Assembly: GCA_002633025.1 (NCBI GenBank) | Contig: NMRB01000224.1 | Location: 414,558 to 478,557, forward strand | DNA length: 64,000 nucleotides | Source: Notospermus geniculatus | Lineage: Eukaryota > Nemertea > Pilidiophora > Heteronemertea > Lineidae | Reading direction: 5' to 3' | In this document: one piece after another, positions 38,701-45,510 of the stretch | How the letters are laid out: the number at the start of each line of letters is the position of its first letter | Numbering within the stretch: the stretch's first letter is position 1 | The notes under the pieces: model-generated | Seen by the model: only the letters and a program-made list of their open reading frames with translations | The model's database searches: none | Told to the model about the DNA's origin: nothing | Made by a program: the position numbers and the translations under genes

Positions 38701-41700
38701 TCTGCTGTCCAGACTGGTGCAGTAGAAACATCGGTGCTTGTCACCTCTCACTCTGCAGTCATGGGTTTGATTCTTGTCCAAGAGCAGGTTTTCTGTGGGG
38801 CATGTGTCTTCTTTGTGCAACAACATCATATGGCTCAGTAAGAGTCCAGTATTGTCTACACAGCCAATAGTACCAATATTTTCTATAGAGCCAATAGTGC
38901 CAATTATAGAGCCATTAGTACCAATATTTTCTATAGAGCCAATAGTGGCAATATTATCTGTAGAGTCAATAGTACCAATATTTTCTCGAGCCAATAGTGC
39001 CAGTATTGTCTACAAAGCCAACAGTGCCTGTATTGTCCATGGGCCCAATAGTGCCAACAATGCTCAGCTCCTTCAGGTATAGACTGCTTGCAAGGAGGTA
39101 CACTGTTAGAAATAACAGAGGATTTTGCAGAAATTCCTGCAGCAGAGTCTCAGGACGTGGATTTGTAAATTACAGACTCAAAGAAATGTTAACAGAGACT
39201 TGACTGGAGGCTGACCAAATTATATTTTCATACTGCTCTCGGAAGCATCATTATGAAAAGTCCAATTAAGTCCAACCAATACAGGAAAGCATAAATCATG
39301 CCATATGTAAATTTACAGAAAGTCCCAGAGACTGCTGCAAGCACTTTCTGTAAAATTATTACAATAATTTCTAACAGTGTAGGCTATTGCTGAGTTGGCA
39401 TTAGGATTTTTTTTAATACTTTCATGAGTAGCCCTCACTCCTCACTGTAACTAAATGTTCTCTTTTCCAGCTGAACAGTGCCTGGGCAATGAATAAGGAC
39501 CAGCTACCCCCACACGTCAACCGCGTCCACATCGAAGACTTTGTCTGCCAGGAGTTCATCGATCTCGTTCAAGGAAATGTCTCTGATCAAATCAAAATAA
39601 CGCACATGAAAAATGCATTCCTCATTCTGGATAAGTATTGGGAGTCGCATTATGAGAGCTACGTCAAGTCGACTGTCACGGATGAGAACGGGAAGGTACT
39701 CAAGGAGGTCGATTCATCTTTTTTTAGCAACTTGAAACAGATGGCATGGATTCCTGTCACCAAGGTGATATTCTCATACGATGCGGTGAACAAGAATGTG
39801 TTGGTGGAGGAGGACAGGGCGCTTGTCAAAAGTTGTGATGCGTACATCGCCTCACCGTTCGTACAGAATCTAGTCGGACTGCATGTTCCTATGCTGCTTC
39901 CAGATTTGCCAAAGTCCGGGTCGTTTGCTCGCGATCTTGGGATCCGGATGGAAATCTCAGTCAATGAAGTGAAGAATTTTTTAGTGTCTTGGTGCACCGG
40001 AAAACCAGTCGATGATAATTCTAATATCAAGGGAGGAGTCAGCCAGCCGACCGAGCCACGTGTGGAGTTCTTCACAAGTCTCGACGAAATCAAGAATGTT
40101 TACAAGTTCTTGCAGAAGATGATGGATGAAGTGGAATTCCAAGTCCTGTTTGACCAATACCCTGCTCTGTTTATCCCAGTCACGAAGGCAAACACAGAGG
40201 TCCCCAAACCAGGATCTGTTGTAACCAAGGGCATGTTTTATTACGTCTCCGAGGCTTGCTGGCATGATCCAACGAAAATGTTTGGGAAGTATCGACCGAG
40301 CTTTGTTGACAATCAAACAGGTCAACGTTTCAAACGTCTGCTCGTGAGAGCACATTACCAGGAGATCGAGCCAATCTTTTGTCATGATCTAGGCCTCGCA
40401 TACACGCCGAGTATTGATGAGTATGTCCTACTCTTGGAGCACATTGCATCACTGGTACGGCTACCAGACCGTGAGGGCCTAGAGGACGTATTCAGTATCT
40501 TTTCTCTGCTTGGCGAACAATGTGTGAAGGTTCTGAAGAACAAGGATCGATCGTGGCAAAAACCGTTCAAACCCAAGGACCCAAAAAGGACCATCTTAGA
40601 CGAAGGGATCGTTCACGGACTTTGCCAGGTGCTGCATGGGAAGAGGGTGTTCCCGACCAAGAACAATAAATGGGTGTGTCTGGAGGATCGGCCAATGATC
40701 GCTGATGATAAACGTTTGGCGGAGATCTTCATGAAGGAGAGTGAGAACTGCCAAGTCCATTTTGTTCAGTTTGTGGAGTCGTTTTATGGCCGAGGTATAC
40801 ATTTTCCTTAACTTTTCACAATTTTTTCCAAGGACGCGTGTCCAGCCTGCTGAAAACAAAGTGTTTTACTTGGATTTTCATCAGTAATTATTAGCCCCTG
40901 ACAGGTTCATTTCACTGATTGGTCATTTCAGTTCTGTAATCAGGACACCTCCTCTCCAATAGGAACAGTATCTGTCTGACGAGAGAAGTCCTTAAAAGAG
41001 AGGTTCCACTGTGGCTGTGGCTATGCCAGTGTGACAGATCTTGAGAAACTTTGGCCATTGACGGTACCTACCGCTCCCTACAATGGAGGGAGGTCAACAG
41101 ATGAGGTCATTTTGGAGCCTTTGTGCTGAGAGGATAAACTTGCCCATTGAACGTTTGTACCTCTGTAATCTGAATCTGTTTATCTTCCAGAATTAGGAGA
41201 GGAGGGAGAAGAAGAGGAGGATGATCGCAGATCGCTGAAGGTCCTGCCCAAAGTCTTCTTTCACGCTGTCGGGATACAATCTCTGAGTGACTGCATCGAG
41301 ACTAAGACTATCACAGAATCCAGTGCGCTGTGCAGCACTGTTCATGCCTACGTGCAAAAAGTCGTGCCATTCATACAACTTCTGATGATCTCACGACCGA
41401 GGTTGTACCGTGGAATCTACGAGCAGCTGATTGAGCGTAAGATCCACCAGCAGCTGAAGACGTTGCAGTTTTTACAAGCCAAGAAGATCGAGGTGGCCTT
41501 CACAATGCGGACGATGCCAAACGTCTGCATAACCCGACCGATGAAGGCGAATCTCTGCGTAAAAAATAACACTCTGTACGTTCAGGAGGATAATATCACT
41601 GCCAACCATCTCATCAATCGTGAAATCATGAAACTTTTCCTACCTCCTGGGAATGAAGAGCTCGAAGTCGACGTCTGTAATTTCTTGACGATTCTGTCAA

Positions 41701-44087
41701 CGTGCCCGAACTCGGATATGTTCATGGAGTATCAGGGGCTCATTACACTGCCATCGAGTGAGACTGCTTGGGTGATTCCAGGCAAAACTGGGAAACAGAA
41801 GTCAAGCAAAGGTACCAGTAAACAATTTCTACTGATTTCAACATTGTGGAATGCACTTTCCCTGTTTGTTGCCCTGAATTATGGATGGGGTATGAAATGC
41901 TGTGTTAATTAAGGATGGGGTATGAAATATAGTGGCAATTGTGGGTATAATGAAATTTTCTTTTCTATCTCACAGCAGCGCCACCACCTCCTGATGTAAA
42001 TAACATATCCGCTGATATCAACTGGACGGAGGAAGATGAATACATGAGGACTCGTTACTCTCATAAAAACAAGGGATCAAGTCGGAGCTGGGCGCCGAGC
42101 AAATCAAAGTCACATGATAGTGAAGGTAAGCGGCTGGCGCAAAAACGCCGCATTTTACGTGCGAGATATAGTCAAAGACTTCATTAGTTTGTGAGAGATG
42201 TTTTATCGCGTCGATGTGGATGAATTGCAGAAGGGACATCGGATGTGGCGCTAATGTGATGCGACCATTTTGTCTCTGTGTCTAACCCAGGGCACATATC
42301 ACGTCGGTTGTGAAGGACTTGTTCCAGTAATACCTTGGGCGGTGTGAGACTCGTGAAAGGATTCAGAGTAGAAAAAATCTCGCGTCTTGTAGTTTGTTGT
42401 GTTCTAGAATAGATATCAGTTGCTGTTTTAGTGGTCAATTGAAGTAGAATGTTGAGAATCACCCCTCCTCTTCAACAATATAACATTAGATTTAGAAAGA
42501 ATGGGACTTTGACTGAAAAAAAACATCACAGCTGATGTTGCATTGTCCTCCTCTCCAAGGAAATGAACTCATGAAAAGTCTTTAACGTAGTGCTCTCTTT
42601 TCTTGCGTCAAAAGTAAAACGGAAGGGAGGTAGGAATGCGCTGGTACGTAAGCGCATTTCCAGTAAGTACATCTGTTACTTGGTTCTGCTGGGGTTGATC
42701 CTCGTCTACACGTCCGTCTCACAGCGACTATTCACCGCATTGGAGTAAATTACGGAATCACCACAAATGTCGTCTGTCACTCTGTTTACAAAGACTCCGA
42801 TTCTACAAAACCTGATTGTGCGTCATCTGTACCTTTGTCGCTTTCTGTGGTGCACTCCATGCTCCAGGTGAAACGAACAGAACGGACAGAAACGAAACTT
42901 GAACCGCTGGACTGTTTTTCATTCTCAGAACCAGAGAAACTGCCGGAAGATCACGCACTGCCGTTGTCACCACCTCATCAAAAACGCCCTCTAGTCGCTG
43001 TAGCGCCGATGCCCAAGATCACTGCCACTGTATCGGTGAATTCCGTGAAGGAAACGGAGGAAGCCAGGCAAAAGCTGTCGCAAGAGATCAGCCTTGAGGT
43101 GATGGAGGATTGCAGCCAAATCAGGCGAGGTGAGATATTAGTTTGGTTTTCAGAGCTGGGGTTACGTGGAAGCCATTGGCCTACTGACATTGGCACCCTC
43201 TCCTTCAGTTGGACCAATAATAAGTGCCATTCCAAAGAAGAGCATCAGGTGACCTGATTTTGGTCAAAAGTCCGCGAGCCCTTTGAGAAACCCACCTCCT
43301 GCCCTAGGCCTAGGTTTAACTCTGTGATTACTGCCTGATAACTTCATTATTTGAACCATCTTTCCCCTCTTTTGCAGCCATTACAAAACGTCGTGAAAAA
43401 ACAGCTGTGGATCTGGATTCTGAGAATGAATATTCAGACGACGACACATTCGATCAACGGGCGCGTAAGAAGAAGTCCATGAAACCAAAACAGCGGTCGG
43501 ATTCGGAGGGCAGTTCTCTTGGGGAAGGTGGACACCCGAAAGGTGGGCAAGGATCTGTGATGGACTGGGTGAATGGACCTATTAATACTCTAGTCAAACT
43601 CGACAAAGCCAAATATGTGCAGGAATGGAGTCGAATCGAGGATATTCCATTTGAGCGTTTACCTGAAAGAGTGCATTTCGATCTCCCGATGTTACCGGAT
43701 CAATCCGATCGAAGCCAGGTGGGGCGGTGGGGGGAACAATGGGTCTACGATTATCTCTGCCATAATTATAGTGAAGAAATACACAAAAAATATCTCCAGA
43801 TAACTTGGTTGAATCGTAAGAATGAGACAGGGTCACCGTATGATATCAAACTTGAGTTTGCCAATGGGCACATGGTATGTATAGAAGTGAAGAGTACGCA
43901 ATCGGTGAACAAAGACTATTTTGAGATCTCACCAAACGAGGTTGAACTCGCTAAAAAGATGATGCAGGATTATCACATTTATCGGTTGTACAACGCGGGA
44001 AATTGCCAGGATGTCAAACTCAAGATCCTACGGAATGCAGTCGCAATGATGGACATGAGAACTGTTGTACTTCTTTTACAGCTTTAA
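17595..44087 (+). CDS. NOV: NO VEIN-like giant protein: RE/RD region, GHKL ATPase and DUF3883 (27 exons)
   Basis: The exons are 17595-17724, 20916-22858, 24230-24543, 24767-24903, 25153-25319, 25556-25693, 25917-26086, 26312-26520, 26673-27205, 27402-27560, 27768-28221, 28442-28643, 28752-28899, 29046-29168, 29323-29464, 29916-30028, 30225-30381, 30755-30988, 31140-31346, 31694-31887, 33772-33973, 34316-34467, 39471-40794, 41191-41811, 41976-42125, 42725-43129 and 43378-44087. All borders are GT/AG with matching phase, and the total is 3,145 residues. Plant NO VEIN is a nuclear protein needed for vascular and cell-fate patterning. The animal homologues are essentially uncharacterised. A near-identical copy of exons 21-22 (35152-35353, 35696-35847) would add 118 residues in frame but is probably an assembly artefact. 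The start codon has a good context (GCCATGG). A nuclear location is inferred from the RE/RD region. Confidence 0.9.
17748..17959. mobile_element. TTAA-flanked MITE (piggyBac-like)
   Basis: The left terminus AGGAGCACGGTATTG and right terminus CAATACTGTGCTCCT are inverted with one mismatch, and both are flanked by TTAA. TTAA target duplication is typical of piggyBac elements. It begins about 24 bp downstream of the exon 1 donor. Confidence 0.75.
17960..20915. other. Intron 1 of the NO VEIN-like gene
   Basis: No further exon was recognised. The intron holds a hAT-like MITE at 19363-19535 and several short open frames without domain similarity. It ends with the acceptor ACTGTGTTTTTCAG. Confidence 0.6.
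19363..19535. mobile_element. MITE with CAG-GGCGGATCC type termini (hAT-like)
   Basis: The left end 'CAGAGGCGTGGATCCGGGGG' and the right end '...GTGGATCCGCCCCTG' are imperfect inverted repeats, each followed inward by GGGGGCGCAC or its complement. CAGGGGCGGATCC-type ends are common in hAT MITEs. TCACAG occurs at both edges. Confidence 0.65.
20916..22858 (+). CDS. NOV: NO VEIN-like exon 2: RE/RD mixed-charge region and start of NO VEIN module
   Basis: A 1,943-nt exon. Residues about 44-245 are Tyr-, Ser- and Asp-rich and look disordered. Residues about 247-411 are an almost uninterrupted RD/RE/DRDR tract. After a Lys/Arg-rich linker, a folded segment begins at about residue 507. 'KINAYLHSYDRIQAIGTL' followed by 'LRMGPLIAQPELWKVF' corresponds to the conserved N-terminal block of plant NO VEIN ('KINAFIHCF...', 'LGLGPLL..P'). 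Mixed-charge Arg/Asp/Glu repeats are known to direct proteins to nuclear speckles. Confidence 0.92.
21524..22020 (+). repeat. Coding RE/RD repeat with an 18-bp DNA core
   Basis: The part from about 21860 to 21945 is built of near-identical 18-bp units of the type AGGGAACGTGACAGAGAT, encoding RERDRD. Earlier parts are less regular. The low-complexity composition also leaves the antisense strand open for about 300 codons. Confidence 0.9.
22882..23215. repeat. Tandem repeat of about 40 bp in intron 2
   Basis: Seven or so diverged copies of 'CCCTAGGCCTAGTGTCC' + 'GATCACTTTGGGCTTA' lie at the start of intron 2, about 25 bp after the donor. The rest of the intron (to 24229) holds no recognised exon. 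Confidence 0.85.
24126..24211 (+). mobile_element. tRNA-like SINE fragment before exon 3
   Basis: A-box-like TGGCACAGTGGTAAAGC at 24145-24161 and B-box GGGTTCGATTC at 24187-24197, 42 bp apart as in a tRNA. No acceptor stem can be paired, so it is not a functional tRNA gene. It sits less than 20 bp upstream of the exon 3 acceptor region. Confidence 0.6.
24230..27560 (+). CDS. NOV: NO VEIN-like exons 3-10: helical N-terminal module
   Basis: Eight exons (24230-24543, 24767-24903, 25153-25319, 25556-25693, 25917-26086, 26312-26520, 26673-27205, 27402-27560) encode residues about 692-1300. Recognisable parts include the 'RKAKDAQRLTMDRMKAQF' helix and 'FGPLKSFIKK'. Exon 9 contains a segment opening 'LLRITANTSARAFANSIN'. 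No catalytic motif is visible. This part corresponds in place to the N-terminal half of plant NO VEIN. Exon 10 ends in a Ser/Glu-rich linker before the ATPase. Confidence 0.85.
24979..25063 (+). mobile_element. SINE copy (GTCAGAGTGGTGCAGTGG family)
   Basis: It begins GGGGCTGTCAGATTGGCACTGTG and carries the B-box GGGTTCGATCCCCGG. It covers the tRNA-like head only. It lies in the intron between exons 4 and 5. Confidence 0.75.
25396..25533. mobile_element. MITE of the CAGTGGAACCTCTC family
   Basis: It starts CAGTGGACACCTCC and ends AGAGAGGTTCCAC. Internal 'GAGGACACCTCTCAAT' and 'GGTGTCCTCAATAGAG' are inverted. It is related to the full element at 48592-48763 and the fragment at 40944-41014. It occupies most of intron 5. 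Confidence 0.65.
26114..26270 (+). mobile_element. SINE, near full-length copy
   Basis: The head is GGGGCTGTCAGAGTGGTGCA, the B-box CGGGTTCAATCCCCGG, and the body 'CTCTTCATGTGGTAGAGAG' followed by 'CTGGGCACTCTGGTTT' and 'CTCCTGCTG'. It is shared with copies at 31450, 34132, 48887 and 49404. It lies in intron 7. Confidence 0.85.
27768..30028 (+). CDS. NOV: NO VEIN-like exons 11-16: Sacsin/NO VEIN-type GHKL ATPase domain
   Basis: Exons 27768-28221, 28442-28643, 28752-28899, 29046-29168, 29323-29464 and 29916-30028. After an acidic run (residues 1301-1335) comes the Bergerat-fold ATPase. The N-box 'FVLELIQNADD' is at residues about 1385-1395. It is followed by 'LYNNENGFSNENI', where the family has NExGF in place of DxGxG. 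The glycine-rich lid is 'IGQKGIGFKSVF' at 1451-1462, formed across a splice. 'WNTKIFLPL' comes next, and 'FAFLPLRSFGF' near residue 1641 leads to 'VQGDFEIPSSR'. All motifs expected for ATP binding in Sacsin/NO VEIN ATPases are intact. Confidence 0.95.
29528..29874. mobile_element. MITE with GTTATATCTAGG inverted termini
   Basis: The left end CAGGGTTATATCTAGG and right end CCTAGATATAAACCTG are inverted with one mismatch. AGTAT flanks both sides. A long A/T run lies in the middle. It lies in intron 15, within the ATPase coding region, and ends about 40 bp before the exon 16 acceptor. Confidence 0.75.
30225..31887 (+). CDS. NOV: NO VEIN-like exons 17-20: post-ATPase region
   Basis: Exons 30225-30381, 30755-30988, 31140-31346 and 31694-31887 encode residues about 1695-1958. 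Readable segments include 'LEGEIIEFFQPIVKDIMKRL', 'EKEWLPV', 'FLGWYYIHDQVPI' and 'LHLWFVCLYQSMDQY'. These fit the helical region that follows the ATPase in NO VEIN proteins. No motif of known activity is seen. A single N at about 30452 lies in the intron after exon 17. Confidence 0.88.
31450..31583 (-). mobile_element. SINE copy, minus strand
   Basis: Reverse-complement head GGCTGTCAGAGTGGTGAAGTG with a B-box-like GGGTTCAATCCCC, and body ending CAGGAGG or its complement. Same family as 26114-26270. It lies in the intron before exon 20. Confidence 0.8.
32593..32682 (+). pseudogene. Decayed or alternative copy of exon 21, ending in TGA
   Basis: It follows a good acceptor (CTTAACTTTCAG) and is in phase with exon 20. 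It reads 'EKNPKTLIAYIKYVKQQW...' and then hits TGA at 32680-32682. Over 26 residues, 15 match exon 21 ('TKLPKVLLAYTTYIKQQW...'). Beyond the stop, similarity is lost. Splicing to it would truncate the protein after the ATPase region. It is either a relic of an old exon duplication or a stop-containing regulatory exon. Confidence 0.65.
33772..34467 (+). CDS. NOV: NO VEIN-like exons 21-22 (first copy)
   Basis: Exons 33772-33973 and 34316-34467 encode residues 1959-2076: 'TKLPKVLLAYTTYIKQQW...' to 'DYLNKYDLQQLFPG', then 'GYDWVLLDSCYI...' to 'ILKPEEL'. Entry and exit are phase 0, so the pair can be duplicated or lost without a frameshift. It connects in frame either to the second copy or directly to exon 23. 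Confidence 0.9.
34132..34290 (-). mobile_element. SINE copy, minus strand, between exons 21 and 22
   Basis: On the minus strand it has the head 'CAGATTGGTGCAGTTGAAAC', B-box-like GGTTCAACCCCC, and body to 'CTCTGGTTTCCTCCTCCTG'. The same SINE recurs at 35512-35670 because the whole block is duplicated. Confidence 0.85.
35152..35847 (+). CDS. NOV: NO VEIN-like exons 21-22 (second copy, probable assembly duplicate)
   Basis: Exons 35152-35353 and 35696-35847 encode exactly the same 118 residues as the first copy. The coding differences are silent (for example TCT/TCC, ACC/ACT, CTC/CTG and ACG/ACA). Splice sites are intact. Because it starts right after the single N, I treat it as the other haplotype of exons 21-22, not as a true extra repeat. 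Confidence 0.85.
35512..35670 (-). mobile_element. SINE copy in the duplicated block
   Basis: Counterpart of the SINE at 34132-34290, differing at a few bases. It is a by-product of the block duplication and not an independent insertion. Confidence 0.85.
36915..37225. repeat. 34-bp minisatellite
   Basis: The unit 'GGGTAAAGGAGCTGTCAGTG' + 'GGGTTGTTATGTCT' is repeated four times nearly perfectly at about 37072-37210. More diverged units ('GACTGGGGTTGTCTGTG') lie upstream. Confidence 0.9.
37690..37945. repeat. Minisatellite of about 45-57 bp
   Basis: Repeated units contain 'GGCAGATTACACTCAAATCT' and 'GAGAACTTGGGACTGCT', five or so copies with varying length. Confidence 0.85.
38703..38822 (+). 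mobile_element. SINE copy, diverged
   Basis: The head is 'GCTGTCCAGACTGGTGCAGT', then 'GAAACATCGGTGCTTGTCAC', with a weak B-box, GGGTTTGATTCTTG. Same family as 26114-26270. Confidence 0.7.
38845..39062. repeat. 27-30-bp minisatellite
   Basis: Units of the type 'TAGAGCCAATAGTACCAATA' + 'TTTTCTA' repeat about eight times with drift. The array ends 37 bp before a Tc1/mariner-like MITE. Confidence 0.9.
39099..39381. mobile_element. Tc1/mariner-type MITE with TA flanks
   Basis: The termini CACTGTTAGAAAT and ATTTCTAACAGTG are exact inverted repeats flanked on both sides by TA. Inner arms stay similar for about 80 bp (both contain GCAGCAG and 'TGTAAATT'). Length is 283 bp including the TA flanks, with no coding capacity. 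It ends about 90 bp before exon 23. Confidence 0.85.
39471..40794 (+). CDS. NOV: NO VEIN-like exon 23: large central exon
   Basis: A 1,324-nt exon encoding residues 2077-2517. Segments include 'FLILDKYWESHYESYV', 'MAWIPVTK', 'DAYIASPFVQNLVGLHVP' and 'FARDLGIRMEISVNEV'. Near the end are 'VFPTKNNKWVCLEDRP' and 'VHFVQFVESFYGR'. These match the layout of the long middle region of NO VEIN proteins. No catalytic motif was identified. Entry is phase 0 and exit phase 1. Confidence 0.93.
40944..41014. mobile_element. Fragment of the CAGTGGAACCTCTC MITE family
   Basis: 'CAGGACACCTCCTCTCCAAT' and 'AAAAGAGAGGTTCCACTGTG' resemble the two ends of the element at 48592-48763. It lies in the intron between exons 23 and 24. 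Confidence 0.5.
41191..43129 (+). CDS. NOV: NO VEIN-like exons 24-26
   Basis: Exons 41191-41811, 41976-42125 and 42725-43129, all phase 1 to phase 1, encode residues about 2518-2910. Exon 24 starts with an acidic run (EEGEEEEDD) and then a helical segment with 'VVPFIQLLMISRPRLYRGIY'. Exons 25-26 are Pro/Ser-rich linkers, probably disordered. Exon 25 has a tandem acceptor (CACAGCAG). Exon 26 was chosen from the acceptor CCGTCTCACAG at 42724, which fits the phase. Confidence 0.82.
43378..44087 (+). CDS. NOV: NO VEIN-like exon 27: DUF3883 C-terminal domain with PD-(D/E)XK-like motif
   Basis: The last exon encodes residues 2910-3145 and ends with a stop at 44085-44087. A basic, Ser-rich linker (KKKSMKPKQR) leads to the DUF3883/NO VEIN domain: 'GRWGEQWVYDYL' (Glu3029), 'GSPYDIKLEF' (Asp3065) and 'CIEVKSTQS' (Glu3079, Lys3081). 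The order E...D...ExK is the signature of PD-(D/E)XK nuclease-fold enzymes, and all four residues are present. The fold link for DUF3883 is established family knowledge. Actual nuclease activity of this protein is inference. Confidence 0.93.
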
Positions 44088-44307
44088 ACTATCTTTACTT
44101 CAAACATTCATGGTTGTGACTGTTCTTGACGCACATCTTTGATGCTTTAGTGAACCTACAATCATCAACCAGGTCTGAAGTATTTCTCATTGTTTAACTG
44201 ATAGATTTCCGACTCAAAAAAGTGTTATTTTTTGTTTGTGGCTGACTCTATACTGCTGATATGCTATGGTGTCTAAAGGTGAACAAACCCAGTATCATAA
44301 ATGTGCT

Positions 44308-44313
44308 ATTAAA
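44308..44313 (+). terminator. Candidate proximal poly(A) signal ATTAAA
   Basis: ATTAAA lies 221 bases after the NO VEIN-like stop codon and is followed by GT-rich sequence (TTGATCCTTGTCC). It would give a short 3' UTR. Confidence 0.4.
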
Positions 44314-44623
44314 GTTGATCCTTGTCCGGTATCAGAATGGAATTTATGAAAAACCAATGAGGTTACTTCAGACTGTCTTTCCACTTAATCCCTCTTCCTT
44401 GGGATTATCCTAGATCTAGGGATTATCCTAAATCCCGGAAATCTTCCAAAAATGACCAAAAACCAGTACTGTCCTCTAATGGCAAACGGATGATCAGTGG
44501 GAGGACATTCAGTTGAAGTAATATCTATATCGTGCACTAATGAATACATTGGCGTGAACAGTGTAGTTGTTACTTCAATCAACTGCACCCCCACTGATTC
44601 CTAGTAGAGGTACTGTTTTTCCC

Positions 44624-44679
44624 ATAACGTGGATTGGCTCCCAGGACAGTAATACTGCCTGGGAGCCAATCCACGTTAT
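44624..44679. repeat. Near-perfect 56-bp palindrome
   Basis: A 22-bp arm at 44624-44645 (starting ATAACGTGGATTGG) is exactly complementary to 44658-44679. The 12-base centre itself contains CAGTA-A-TACTG, so pairing continues after one bulged A. In RNA this would form a long hairpin about 540 nt after the stop codon. Confidence 0.97.
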
Positions 44680-45057
44680 TTGTGGCATAACAGTTTTGAC
44701 TTGTTCTGTCCAGCAGTGTGTCTGTCATCAGATGGCGACTCATATCAACCTTCACAGTGTGATGACTTATCCTATGGCAGTTTGTATTTGTTAAATGTGA
44801 TCAAATAATTCTTCATGTAATCGAGATATCAGAACCTCTTGTGGAAATAATTTTGATCGTTCAGGGTGTGTTGGATTTTGAAATGTCTAGTTTAGCCATT
44901 CAGAACAGAGCATGCCTGGTCGCTACCATTTTATGATTCTGTATATTTTCTTGGTGTACAAACTTGACAAAAGGTGCTTGGAAGAGTGTTCATTTAATAT
45001 TTATGTGCTGACTTTTAAGGTCAAAATGGTGATCATCTATTCTTGTACTTAAGCTAC

Positions 45058-45510
45058 CTGACCCAGTGTCACATCGATTTGATCAGTGATCAGTGTGACC
45101 TGTTTTGATCAATGATTGGTGAGATCTGAGCCAGTGTCACACAGTTTTGATCAGTGAGCAGTGTGACTTGAGGCGGTGTCACATCGCCTTGATCAGTGAG
45201 ATCTGAGCCAATGTCACACTGTTTTGATCAGTGAGCAGTGTGACCTGAGCCAGTGTCACATCATTTTGATCAATGAGCAGTGTGACCTGAGTCACATCAT
45301 GTTGATCAGTGAGCAGTGTGACTTGAGCCAGTGTCACATCATTTTGATAAGTGATCAATGTGACTTTGAGCCAGTGTCATATCTTTTTGATCAGTGAGCA
45401 GTGTAACCTGAGTCACATCATGTTGATCAGTGAGCAGTGTGACTTGAGCCAGTGTCACATCGTTTTGATCAATGTGACCTGAGCCAATGCCACATCCATT
45501 TGATGAGTGA
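45058..45510. repeat. Minisatellite of about 42 bp (GTGTCACATC / TTGATCAGTGA)
   Basis: Ten or more drifting copies of 'GAGCCAGTGTCACATCG' + 'TTTTGATCAGTGAGCAGTGTG'. GTGTCACA and CAGTGTGAC within the unit are partly complementary, so a transcript could fold locally. Confidence 0.92.

Larger units (their letters stand above)
35876..39470. other. Large intron before exon 23
   Basis: No exon was recognised. It contains three minisatellites (36915-37225, 37690-37945, 38845-39062), one SINE and one Tc1/mariner-type MITE. It ends with the acceptor TGTTCTCTTTTCCAG. Confidence 0.6.

Noticed and set aside
37690-39062. CRISPR-like spaced repeats
   Set aside because: Units are head-to-tail with drifting sequence and no unique spacers. 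These are ordinary animal minisatellites.
40596-40859. Minus-strand open frames opposite the large NO VEIN-like exon (39.6-40.9 kb)
   Set aside because: Antisense shadows of a well-supported conserved exon, without their own homology.
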